Positions 1-6,248 of a DNA stretch of 7,896 nt are shown piece by piece; position 1 is the stretch's first letter; every line of letters starts with the position of its first letter. The translations under genes were made by a program, and so were the position numbers. Origin of the DNA: Clostridiales bacterium (GTDB taxonomy: Bacteria; Bacillota; Clostridia; Oscillospirales; Oscillospiraceae). A model generated the notes under the pieces. It did no database searches. It was not told the DNA's origin and was given only the letters and a program-made list of their open reading frames with translations. Location: positions 470 to 8,365 of the forward strand of contig DPCD01000031.1 in the NCBI GenBank assembly GCA_003516765.1, in the 5' to 3' direction.

Positions 1-19
1 CCTTGACTTGGGGAGCAGT

Positions 20-1849
20 TTAATTGTAATCCGGGTCCTGCGTCGGGTCATAATCCGGGTCCGTGGGGTCGGGTTCTTCGGGAACCTCGGGCTCGGGCTC
101 TACATACGGCGTGACCGAGTAGCAGCGGTCGCGGTGCTTGAACTGGTCGGTGTGCAGCAGCTCCGAGCGCATTACGCTGCCGTCGGCAGCGATAAAGTCG
201 CGGTAGGCGTTGATCGTGTAGCCGGTGTATTCGCTCTCCGTCACGCCGCCCAGCACGTACTTGTTGCCGGAAGCATCGACGGCAAGGTCGATCGCATTGC
301 CGTTGGCATCTACGCCCGCGCCCTTCGCGATCGTAATTTCCACCTTCTTGCCGTCCACCTCAGCGACGGTTTTCCACGCCGTGGAGCTGGCGTACACGCC
401 GCGCAGCTTGATATGGTCGTAGTCATGCTCCTGCTTGGTGCCGACGAGCTTGATGTGGACATAGCCGCCGGAGACCGATGCGTCGATGCGCAGAGGCTTG
501 TCGGTCGAGTTTTTGAACTTGTAATCCAGATTCGGCCAGTAGATCGTCGCGTCCATGCCCGGCTCAACATACGTGACCAGATACATGTGCGGCGCGCGCT
601 CCGTGACCTCAAGGTCGGCAAGCAACGTGCAGGTGTAGATGGTGGACGCAACCTGGCAGATGCCGCCGCCCTCCTGCGCCTCGCTCTTGCCGCCGTCAGT
701 GTAGACGATGGCACCCAGATAGCCCTTTTCCTTCGTGCGCTCGCCGACAATCTTGTTGAACGAGAACTCGTCGCCGGGGTTGAGAATTGTGCCGTCAATT
801 GCCTTGCAGGCAAGCTCGAGGTTCTTCGTTCTCGCAGCGTTTGCGGTGTGCGGGCTGTCATAGGACGCGAGCACGTCCGAGAAATATTCTTTTTCCAGCT
901 CTGCAAGCGTCACCTCGGGGACCAGGTCTTCCATCTGAATCGTGATGACCTCGCCCGCCTTCGCCATGGCAAGCTTCTGCGTGTAATACGGCAGATCGAA
1001 GCCGTAGCCGTTGACCTCAGGCACCAGCTCCTTCTTTTCCTCGTCGTAATACGCATCGGTCATTTCCTTGCAGTATTTATCATAATACTGCTGCAAATCC
1101 ACGCTTTCACACGGCACGGTGTCGTAGTCAAAATCGAGGGCGCTGAAATCGCCGGCTGCGAAGCGGGCAATCACTGCGTCATAGAGCTTGTCGGCGTCCA
1201 GCGACACTGCGGGAGAACCGGCGGTAATCGTAATGGTTCCGGCAGCTTCGTCGACCTTCACGATGGGGTCAATCTTGTCGGATGCGCACTCGCGCGCGGT
1301 CTGGTCGACAAGGGTCCGGATATACGTCGTGTCGAGATTGAGGCTCGAATCGAGATCGACCGAGTATTCGCTGCTGCCTGCGCGCAGGTAGTGGACCACA
1401 GCGGAGATGGGTCCGCCGGACCTGCCATAGCGCATCGCTTCATCAATCGCCTGCTCGGGGTTCAGCGCCACCTGCGTGACCTCCGGGGTCAGGCTCAGCG
1501 TCCGGTCCGGCAGCACAACGTTCAGGGTGTCGCTTTCATAGCTCGTCTGGACCGCATCGGAGACTGCCGACACGGCAGCGTCCCGTTTGAGCCCTCCGAC
1601 ATTTACGCCCGCAACATAGACGTTCGGGTAAATGGCGTCCTGATTTTTGAGCACAAAGCCATATGAGCAGACGCCCAGCACGACAATTGCGACCAGCGCC
1701 AGCGCGATGATCCATCCTTTTTTGCCGCCCGACTGTCTGGGCTGCTTTGCGGGTTTATTCACCTGCTGCTCCGCCATCGAGGGCTTCTGGGGCGCGCGGC
1801 TCTGCTCAAATTTACCTTTCTTTCTGATAGGAATCCCTCCGATCTTCAC
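20..1849 (-). CDS. Membrane-anchored VanW-domain protein with putative peptidoglycan-binding repeats
   Basis: Predicted 609-residue envelope protein. A basic cytoplasmic N-terminus (residues 1-45) is followed by one hydrophobic segment (about 46-68) with no obvious signal-peptidase site, so it is probably a membrane anchor with the rest outside. Residues about 85-310 resemble two copies of the putative peptidoglycan-binding domain (PG_binding_4) that often precedes VanW. The VanW domain spans about 337-455, with PGDEFSFN (358-365), EGGGICQVASTIY (393-405, Cys398), APH (His421) and PGMDATI (Asp433). A C-terminal region (about 465-578) resembles the tail common in VanW proteins, ending in an acidic Pro/Glu/Asp-rich stretch (581-609). 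Family knowledge: VanW was named from vancomycin-resistance clusters, and VanW proteins of Clostridioides difficile have been reported as L,D-transpeptidases. That activity here is inference. No van genes are visible in the window. The start is uncertain: GTG at 1849 lacks a good ribosome site, and ATG at 1777 is an alternative. The gene has its own promoter. Confidence 0.88.
   Translation of the reverse strand: MKIGGIPIRKKGKFEQSRAPQKPSMAEQQVNKPAKQPRQSGGKKGWIIALALVAIVVLGVCSYGFVLKNQDAIYPNVYVAGVNVGGLKRDAAVSAVSDAVQTSYESDTLNVVLPDRTLSLTPEVTQVALNPEQAIDEAMRYGRSGGPISAVVHYLRAGSSEYSVDLDSSLNLDTTYIRTLVDQTARECASDKIDPIVKVDEAAGTITITAGSPAVSLDADKLYDAVIARFAAGDFSALDFDYDTVPCESVDLQQYYDKYCKEMTDAYYDEEKKELVPEVNGYGFDLPYYTQKLAMAKAGEVITIQMEDLVPEVTLAELEKEYFSDVLASYDSPHTANAARTKNLELACKAIDGTILNPGDEFSFNKIVGERTKEKGYLGAIVYTDGGKSEAQEGGGICQVASTIYTCTLLADLEVTERAPHMYLVTYVEPGMDATIYWPNLDYKFKNSTDKPLRIDASVSGGYVHIKLVGTKQEHDYDHIKLRGVYASSTAWKTVAEVDGKKVEITIAKGAGVDANGNAIDLAVDASGNKYVLGGVTESEYTGYTINAYRDFIAADGSVMRSELLHTDQFKHRDRCYSVTPYVEPEPEVPEEPDPTDPDYDPTQDPDYN
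27..74 (-). repeat. Short direct repeat coding the acidic C-terminal tail of the VanW protein
   Basis: The 12-base string TAATCCGGGTCC occurs at 27-38 and again at 51-62, a period of 24 bases (8 codons). The flanking bases are only partly alike, so this is a degenerate two-unit repeat. In the protein it gives DPDY-DPTQ-DPDY at the extreme C-terminus. Such short in-frame repeats can change copy number by slippage or recombination, but nothing here shows that they do. Confidence 0.6.
1835..1840 (-). promoter_or_regulatory. Strong Shine-Dalgarno-like GGAGGG inside the annotated start of the VanW gene
   Basis: On the minus strand GGAGGG lies at codons 4-5 of the open frame that begins with GTG at 1849. 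Six bases downstream, in frame, is ATC (1826-1828) followed by codons for RKKGKF, which would look like a normal start had the codon been ATG. No ATG, GTG or TTG lies at a suitable distance in this frame. The GTG at 1849 has no recognisable ribosome site upstream. The site may be fortuitous, or the true start may be a near-cognate or mutated codon. Confidence 0.4.
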
Positions 1850-1870
1850 CGGCAGGTACTACCGGGAATT

Positions 1871-1897
1871 GTTTTGTCAGGTCATGTGTCACAAAAC
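1871..1897 (-). promoter_or_regulatory. Inverted repeat in the leader of the VanW gene (operator or RNA stem candidate)
   Basis: On the minus strand GTTTTGT and ACAAAAC form a perfect 7-bp inverted repeat separated by 13 bases. It lies roughly 13 to 40 bases downstream of the start point expected from the TATAAT box at 1917-1922. That is where a repressor operator or a leader hairpin would act. The arms are A/T-rich, so an RNA stem would be weak, which slightly favours a protein-binding site. No regulator gene is in the window. Confidence 0.35.
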
Positions 1898-1916
1898 GGA
1901 CATTATGACAACTATC

Positions 1917-1945
1917 ATTATACCGAAGTACCCGTTCTTTTGCAA
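1917..1945 (-). promoter_or_regulatory. Predicted sigma-A promoter for the VanW gene
   Basis: Reading the minus strand, the -35 box is TTGCAA (1940-1945, four of six consensus bases), followed by a 17-bp spacer (1923-1939) and a perfect -10 box TATAAT (1917-1922). Transcription should start near 1909-1911, giving a leader of about 60 bases to the GTG at 1849. It lies in the gap after mfd and points at the VanW gene, so that gene is probably expressed independently of mfd. Confidence 0.75.
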
Positions 1946-1969
1946 CGGCATTTCGACCAAGAATGCCGT
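1945..1969 (-). terminator. Hairpin downstream of mfd, possible weak terminator
   Basis: Minus-strand ACGGCATT and AATGCCGT form a perfect 8-bp stem with a 9-base loop, 19 bases after the mfd stop codon. No T-run follows on either strand (minus continues TGCAAAAG), so it is not a textbook intrinsic terminator. It could act as a pause site, an mRNA 3'-end stabiliser, or a DNA operator, since its promoter-proximal arm shares base 1945 with the -35 box of the VanW promoter. Confidence 0.5.
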
Positions 1970-1988
1970 CCAAATTATGAAATTATCC

Positions 1989-4900
1989 TTAAGATTTGCT
2001 GCCGTTGCGAATCAGGCAGTAGCGGTCAACAAGCTGCTGCGAGAGCTTGAGCGCATCCTCGTTCGGCTTGAGCTTGACGGAAATTGCCGGAATTTTGCCG
2101 GAGACGAAGAAAATCCGCCCCTTAAAAGCCGGCTCTTCGCAGAGCGCCGACACTGCCGCAAAGTCAAAGACGCCCAGCGAGATGGTCAGCGCATTGCCCT
2201 TCTGGCTGATTTCCACGATACCGCTCGATGCGGCGCGCGCACGAAGCAGCGCAATGGCAATCAGATTCATGACGCCCTTCGGGGGATCGCCATACCGGTC
2301 GACGATTTCATCGAGCAGATCGTCCGCGTCCTCCTGCGTGCGGATTGCCGCCATGCGGCGATACAAATCCATCCGCTGCTCGCCGGAGGTGACGTAGGTT
2401 TTCGTGATGTTTGCCGTTACGTCGAGGTCCGCCGTGCATTCCGGCTCCTTGAGCGCTTCCTCGCCGCGCTCTTCGAGAACCGCGTCTTCGAGTAATTTCA
2501 GATACATATCGTACCCGACCGAGAGCATGTGCCCCGACTGCTCCGAACCGAGCAGATCGCCCGCGCCGCGGATCTCCAGATCGCGCATCGCAATCTTGAA
2601 GCCCGAGCCGAACTCGGCGTATTCCCGGATTGCCTCGAGCCGCTTCTCTGCAACCTCCGAGAGAACCTTTCCCCGCCGGAACGTCAGATATGCATACGCA
2701 TGACGAGACGACCTGCCGACTCTGCCGCGCAGCTGGTGCAGCTGCGCCAGACCCAGCTTATCCGCGTCTTCAATGATCAGCGTATTCACGTTCGGAATAT
2801 CGATGCCGGTTTCGATGATTGTTGTGCAGACCAGAATCTGAATCTGCCCGTCTGCCATCGCCTGCATGACATCCGAAAGCTGCTCCTGATTCATCTTTCC
2901 GTGCGCCACGGCGACTGCCACATCTCCCAGCCGGTCCTTGAGCTTCGCCGCGCACTCGTCGATCGATTCCACGCGGTTGTGCAGGTAATAGACCTGCCCG
3001 CCGCGCGAAAGCTCTCTGCGGATTGCTTCGTCCAGAATCCGGTCGCTGTGCTCCAACACGAAGGTTTGCACCGGATAGCGGTCATGCGGCGGCTGCTCGA
3101 TGGTCGACATGTCGCGAAGCCCCGACAGCGCCATATTGAGCGTCCGGGGAATCGGCGTTGCTGAGAGCGTCAGCACGTCGACCCCACGCGAAATTTCCTT
3201 CAGGCGCTCCTTGTGGCTCACGCCGAAGCGCTGCTCCTCGTCCACAATCAAAAGCCCCAGATCCTTGAAATGCACATTCTTTTGCAGCAGCTTGTGTGTG
3301 CTGATGATCAGGTCAATCTTGCCCGACGCCAGCTCCTGCAGCGTCTTTTTCATCTGCGCTGCCGTGCGGAAGCGCGAGAGCACATCAATCGTCACCGGGA
3401 ACGAGCCGAAGCGCTTGAGCGCCGTCAGATAGTGCTGCTGGGCAAGCACCGTGGTCGGAACCAGAATTGCCGCCTGCTTGCCGTCCAGGATGCACTTCAT
3501 CACCGCCCGCAGCGCAACTTCGGTTTTGCCGAAGCCGACGTCGCCGCACAGCAACCGCTCCATGGGAGCCGGCGACTCCATGTCGTGCTTGATCTCCGCA
3601 ATCGCGCGCAGCTGATCGTCGGTTTCCGCGTACTCGAAGCTCTCTTCAAACTCCTTCTGCCACGGGCTGTCCGCCGCAAACGCAAAGCCCGGGCGGCGCT
3701 TTCGCTCGGCATAGAGCTGAATCAGCCCTGCAGCCAAATCCTTTGCTGCTGCCTTCGCCTTTGCCTTTGCCTTCTGCCACTGATCGCCGCCCAGCTTGTT
3801 GAGCCGCACGGTCTGGTTTTCGCCGCCGGAGCCGATGTATTTGCTGACCAGGTCCAGCTGTGTCGCGGGAACGTATAACGTGTCCGTGCCCTGATAGGCA
3901 ATTTTTACATAGTCCTTGACGGCGCCGCCGACCTTCATCTGCTCCATGCCGACATACCTGCCGATGCCGTGGTGCTCGTGCACGACGAGATCTCCCGGTG
4001 TGAGGTCCGTGAAGGACTCCAGCTTTTTACGGTTCGAGGGGGCTTTTTTGGGCTTCGGCTTGCGTTCCGTCTTTTTGACGAGCAGCTGTCCCTCTGTTAA
4101 GATGGCGAGCCGCAGGTCCGGATATTCCAATCCTGCCGGCAGAGACCCGTCCGTCAGGAAAATCTGCCCTGCCTGCGGCAGATGGACCGCCGGGAACGCA
4201 AGAAGGGCGTTCACACCCTCTTTTCCGAGCATCTCCTTGAGAATCTCGCCGCGCCGCCTGCCGCCGCACAGAACGAGGCAGCCGTAGTCGTTTCGCACGT
4301 AGCTTTTGAGATCGCTCACCGCTGTCTCCAGACTTCCGCCGTAGCCCGGCAGCTGCCGCGCGGTAACAGATAAAAGCTGCTTCGGCGGAAGATTCTCCGG
4401 AAAGCGCGCGGACAGAAAACTGTCAAAATACACGACCGGGTGCCCCTTCATCCGCGCCGCGAGCGCATCAAACGATAGATAGAACTCGCACAGCTCGCCC
4501 GCGAGCCTGCCCGATTCCAAAAAGGCGTCGAGCCCGAGCCCAAATTCCTCCTCCTGCGCCTTTGCCGCGCGGGAAAGCGCGCCGTGGTCGCAGAAATAGA
4601 CCGCCGTCTCTGTGGAAAGATAATCTGCCGCACAGGAAAACTCCGGATAGATCAGCGCCAGATACCGGTCCGCGGAGGGAAAGCTCACGCCGCTCTGCAG
4701 GCTTTCAATATCGCGCGTGAGCGTGGTGATTAAATTCTCATGGGGCGATTTCCGCCGCCGCTGCCGGGCAATGATGCTCTGCAAATCCCGGCAAAGCCCG
4801 TCGATGCCATCCGGGTGCAAAGACGGCAGGCTTTCCGCCACCGGCAGCAGCAGCGCCTGCTCGGTATTTTCGGTGCGCCGCTGTGTCGTGGGGTCAAAAA

Positions 4901-5510
4901 AGCCCATCGCGTCCAGCTCGTCTCCAAAAAACTCGCACCGCACCGGCATCGCCTCGCCCGGCGAGTATACGTCCAGAATGCCGCCGCGCAGCGCAAACTG
5001 ACCGACGCCTTCTACCAGCGTCGTTCTGGAATAGCCCGCCTGCGTGAGCCGCTCAATCAGATCTTCCGGGGTGAAGCTTGCGCCGACACGAAGAAGAATA
5101 CTTGCCGAAAACAGCACCGCGCGCGGCATCGTCCGAAGCGCCATTGCACCGAAGCTTGCAATCAGCAGCGGCAGCTTTCCTGCCGCCAGATCGTAAAGAA
5201 GCTTCAGCCGTTTCTGCTCCCACTGGCGCGACACGCCGGATGCTTCGACGAATGTCAGCTCGCGCTCCGGAAGAATCGGAATCTGCACGCCGAGAAAGCT
5301 CTCCAGCTCTTCCTGCAGCCGGCTTGCCGCCAGCTCGTCCTGCACCAGAAAGACAGAGGGGCGGGAAGATTTTGCGTGCAGCGCAGCAAGAAAATGGCTG
5401 CGCGTAATCTGGCTCAGCCCGGACACTGCCGCGACCGAGCCGCGCGAGATGGCGTCCAGCAGCTGCTGATACTCCGGGCTCTTTTCCAGCGCCTGCAGCA
5501 GAATGTTCAT
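1989..5510 (-). CDS. mfd: Transcription-repair coupling factor Mfd
   Basis: Cytoplasmic ATP-driven DNA translocase that removes RNA polymerase stalled at lesions and recruits the UvrABC excision machinery. The 1173 residues match the usual full length. Residues about 1-380 hold the UvrB-like module without a Walker A motif, as normal for Mfd (QFALRGGILDVYSPGE, 171-186). A Lys-rich linker (480-496) leads to the CarD-like RNA-polymerase-interacting domain (about 500-565). The RecG-like motor follows: Walker A GDVGFGKT (656-663), DEEQ box (757-760), SAT (783-785) and QLRGRVGR (926-933). A TRG-like region (about 955-998, containing DLEIRGAGDLLGSEQSG) comes next, then the C-terminal TRCF domain that masks UvrA binding. 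The ATG at 5510 has GGAG nine bases upstream. It is separated from pth by a terminator, so it probably has its own promoter, although none is obvious. All key motor residues are present. Confidence 0.98.
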   Translation of the reverse strand: MNILLQALEKSPEYQQLLDAISRGSVAAVSGLSQITRSHFLAALHAKSSRPSVFLVQDELAASRLQEELESFLGVQIPILPERELTFVEASGVSRQWEQKRLKLLYDLAAGKLPLLIASFGAMALRTMPRAVLFSASILLRVGASFTPEDLIERLTQAGYSRTTLVEGVGQFALRGGILDVYSPGEAMPVRCEFFGDELDAMGFFDPTTQRRTENTEQALLLPVAESLPSLHPDGIDGLCRDLQSIIARQRRRKSPHENLITTLTRDIESLQSGVSFPSADRYLALIYPEFSCAADYLSTETAVYFCDHGALSRAAKAQEEEFGLGLDAFLESGRLAGELCEFYLSFDALAARMKGHPVVYFDSFLSARFPENLPPKQLLSVTARQLPGYGGSLETAVSDLKSYVRNDYGCLVLCGGRRRGEILKEMLGKEGVNALLAFPAVHLPQAGQIFLTDGSLPAGLEYPDLRLAILTEGQLLVKKTERKPKPKKAPSNRKKLESFTDLTPGDLVVHEHHGIGRYVGMEQMKVGGAVKDYVKIAYQGTDTLYVPATQLDLVSKYIGSGGENQTVRLNKLGGDQWQKAKAKAKAAAKDLAAGLIQLYAERKRRPGFAFAADSPWQKEFEESFEYAETDDQLRAIAEIKHDMESPAPMERLLCGDVGFGKTEVALRAVMKCILDGKQAAILVPTTVLAQQHYLTALKRFGSFPVTIDVLSRFRTAAQMKKTLQELASGKIDLIISTHKLLQKNVHFKDLGLLIVDEEQRFGVSHKERLKEISRGVDVLTLSATPIPRTLNMALSGLRDMSTIEQPPHDRYPVQTFVLEHSDRILDEAIRRELSRGGQVYYLHNRVESIDECAAKLKDRLGDVAVAVAHGKMNQEQLSDVMQAMADGQIQILVCTTIIETGIDIPNVNTLIIEDADKLGLAQLHQLRGRVGRSSRHAYAYLTFRRGKVLSEVAEKRLEAIREYAEFGSGFKIAMRDLEIRGAGDLLGSEQSGHMLSVGYDMYLKLLEDAVLEERGEEALKEPECTADLDVTANITKTYVTSGEQRMDLYRRMAAIRTQEDADDLLDEIVDRYGDPPKGVMNLIAIALLRARAASSGIVEISQKGNALTISLGVFDFAAVSALCEEPAFKGRIFFVSGKIPAISVKLKPNEDALKLSQQLVDRYCLIRNGSKS

Positions 5511-5519
5511 GCATGTCAG

Positions 5520-5523
5520 CTCC
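5520..5523 (-). promoter_or_regulatory. Ribosome binding site of mfd
   Basis: GGAG within AAAGGAG on the minus strand lies nine bases before the ATG at 5510. An earlier overlapping ATG (5514-5516) is in another frame. The spacing supports 5510 as the mfd start. Confidence 0.75.
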
Positions 5524-5567
5524 TTTCAAAGATGCTAAAATATGGAAATTATGTCCGCGACAGATTG

Positions 5568-5590
5568 CCCTCATGGCAAAAACCATGGGG
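5568..5590 (-). other. Small hairpin in the mfd upstream gap
   Basis: Minus-strand CATGG and CCATG pair around a TTTTTG loop, extended by CCC/GGG across a single bulged A. No T-run follows on either strand, so this is not a terminator. It may lie in the mfd leader or be incidental. Confidence 0.3.
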
Positions 5591-5621
5591 GTAAGCGTCG
5601 AATGATTCAAATTGAGATACA

Positions 5622-5653
5622 GGAAAACGAGCCGCGCAGAAAACCTGCGCAGC
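5622..5653 (-). terminator. Rho-independent terminator after pth
   Basis: Directly after the pth stop codon the minus strand reads GCTGCGCAG, a GTTTT loop, then CTGCGCGGC. This is a GC-rich 9-bp stem with one G-T wobble, followed by TCGTTTTCC as a short T-rich tract. Stem strength, small loop and position against the stop codon make this a convincing intrinsic terminator. It probably ends the glmU-prs-pth transcript. Confidence 0.8.
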
Positions 5654-6247
5654 TTACTTTCCGTTATATGCAGCCGCTGCCTTCTCCGTGCCGTTTTCCA
5701 CGATGCACAGCGCCGCCTCCGCCGCATGGTGAAGCGCCGTTCCAAACGCCTCCTGGTCCTCTTTCGAGATCGCAGATAAAACCCAGTCGGCAAGATCATA
5801 GTCCGGGTGCGGCTTGTCGCCGACGCCGACCTTCACGCGCGGAAAGGCGTCGGTGCCGAGGCTGGCAATGATCGACTTGATGCCGTTGTGCCCGCCTGCC
5901 GAACCGCTTTTGCGCACGCGGATGCGCCCGACGGGCAGACTGATGTCGTCAAAGATCACGATGATCCGCTCGGGCGGAATCTTGTAAAAATGTGCGCACG
6001 GCTCCACGGACAGACCCGACGCATTCATATAGGTCTGGGGCTTGAGCAGAATCAGGCGCTTGCCCTTGTACTCGCAAACGCCGACTTCGCCCTGAAACTT
6101 CGGCTTGTTGACGCGCACACCGAGCGCTTTGGAAAGCGCATCGAGCGCGAGAAAGCCGGTATTGTGCCGGGTCTTTTCATATTCCCGACCGGGGTTGCCG
6201 AGACCTGCAATGAGCCAGGTCTCGGCAGCGTTGGACGAAAAAAACAT
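5654..6247 (-). CDS. pth: Peptidyl-tRNA hydrolase
   Basis: Cytoplasmic enzyme that cleaves the ester bond of peptidyl-tRNAs released from stalled ribosomes, recycling tRNA (spoVC in Bacillus). The 197 residues are typical of the bacterial Pth family. Visible motifs are IAGLGNPGREYEKTRHNTGF (13-32, with Asn18 and catalytic His28), TYMNASG (72-78, Asn75), FDDISLP (99-105, Asp101) and GGHNGIKSI (118-126, Asn121). These correspond to the Asn10, His20, Asn68, Asp93 and Asn114 set of the E. coli enzyme. The ATG at 6247 is chosen because it puts the conserved GLGNPG near the N-terminus and lies one base after the prs stop. A longer frame reaching 6316 would overlap prs and add a non-conserved stretch. 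No clear Shine-Dalgarno sequence is seen, so translational coupling to prs is likely. Confidence 0.97.
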   Translation of the reverse strand: MFFSSNAAETWLIAGLGNPGREYEKTRHNTGFLALDALSKALGVRVNKPKFQGEVGVCEYKGKRLILLKPQTYMNASGLSVEPCAHFYKIPPERIIVIFDDISLPVGRIRVRKSGSAGGHNGIKSIIASLGTDAFPRVKVGVGDKPHPDYDLADWVLSAISKEDQEAFGTALHHAAEAALCIVENGTEKAAAAYNGK

Positions 6248-6248
6248 A

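Noticed and set aside
1..19. Sequence after the VanW stop codon
   Set aside because: There is too little sequence to judge. No complete hairpin or gene start is visible in these bases.
8..1666. 552-codon open frame on the plus strand, antisense to the VanW gene
   Set aside because: It is rich in Arg, Val, Leu and His with no recognisable domain, and mirrors the codon pattern of a well-supported gene on the other strand. GC-rich genes often leave long open antisense frames.
1647..2495. 282-codon plus-strand frame running through the whole mfd-VanW gap
   Set aside because: It spans a clear minus-strand promoter and overlaps real genes on both sides. Its product resembles no family I know.
5548..5579. 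Possible mfd promoter TTGCCA / CATAAT on the minus strand
   Set aside because: The boxes are acceptable but the 20-bp spacer is too long for a confident sigma-A promoter. No better pair was found in the gap.
4740..5594. 284-codon plus-strand frame antisense to the mfd 5' end
   Set aside because: It is antisense to the conserved UvrB-like domain of Mfd, with Arg/Gln/His-rich composition and no motif.
5053..5799. 248-codon minus-strand frame overlapping pth, the gap and mfd in another frame
   Set aside because: It runs through the pth terminator and out of frame with two solid genes. It contains ATG at 5516 near the mfd ribosome site, but the protein has no family features.
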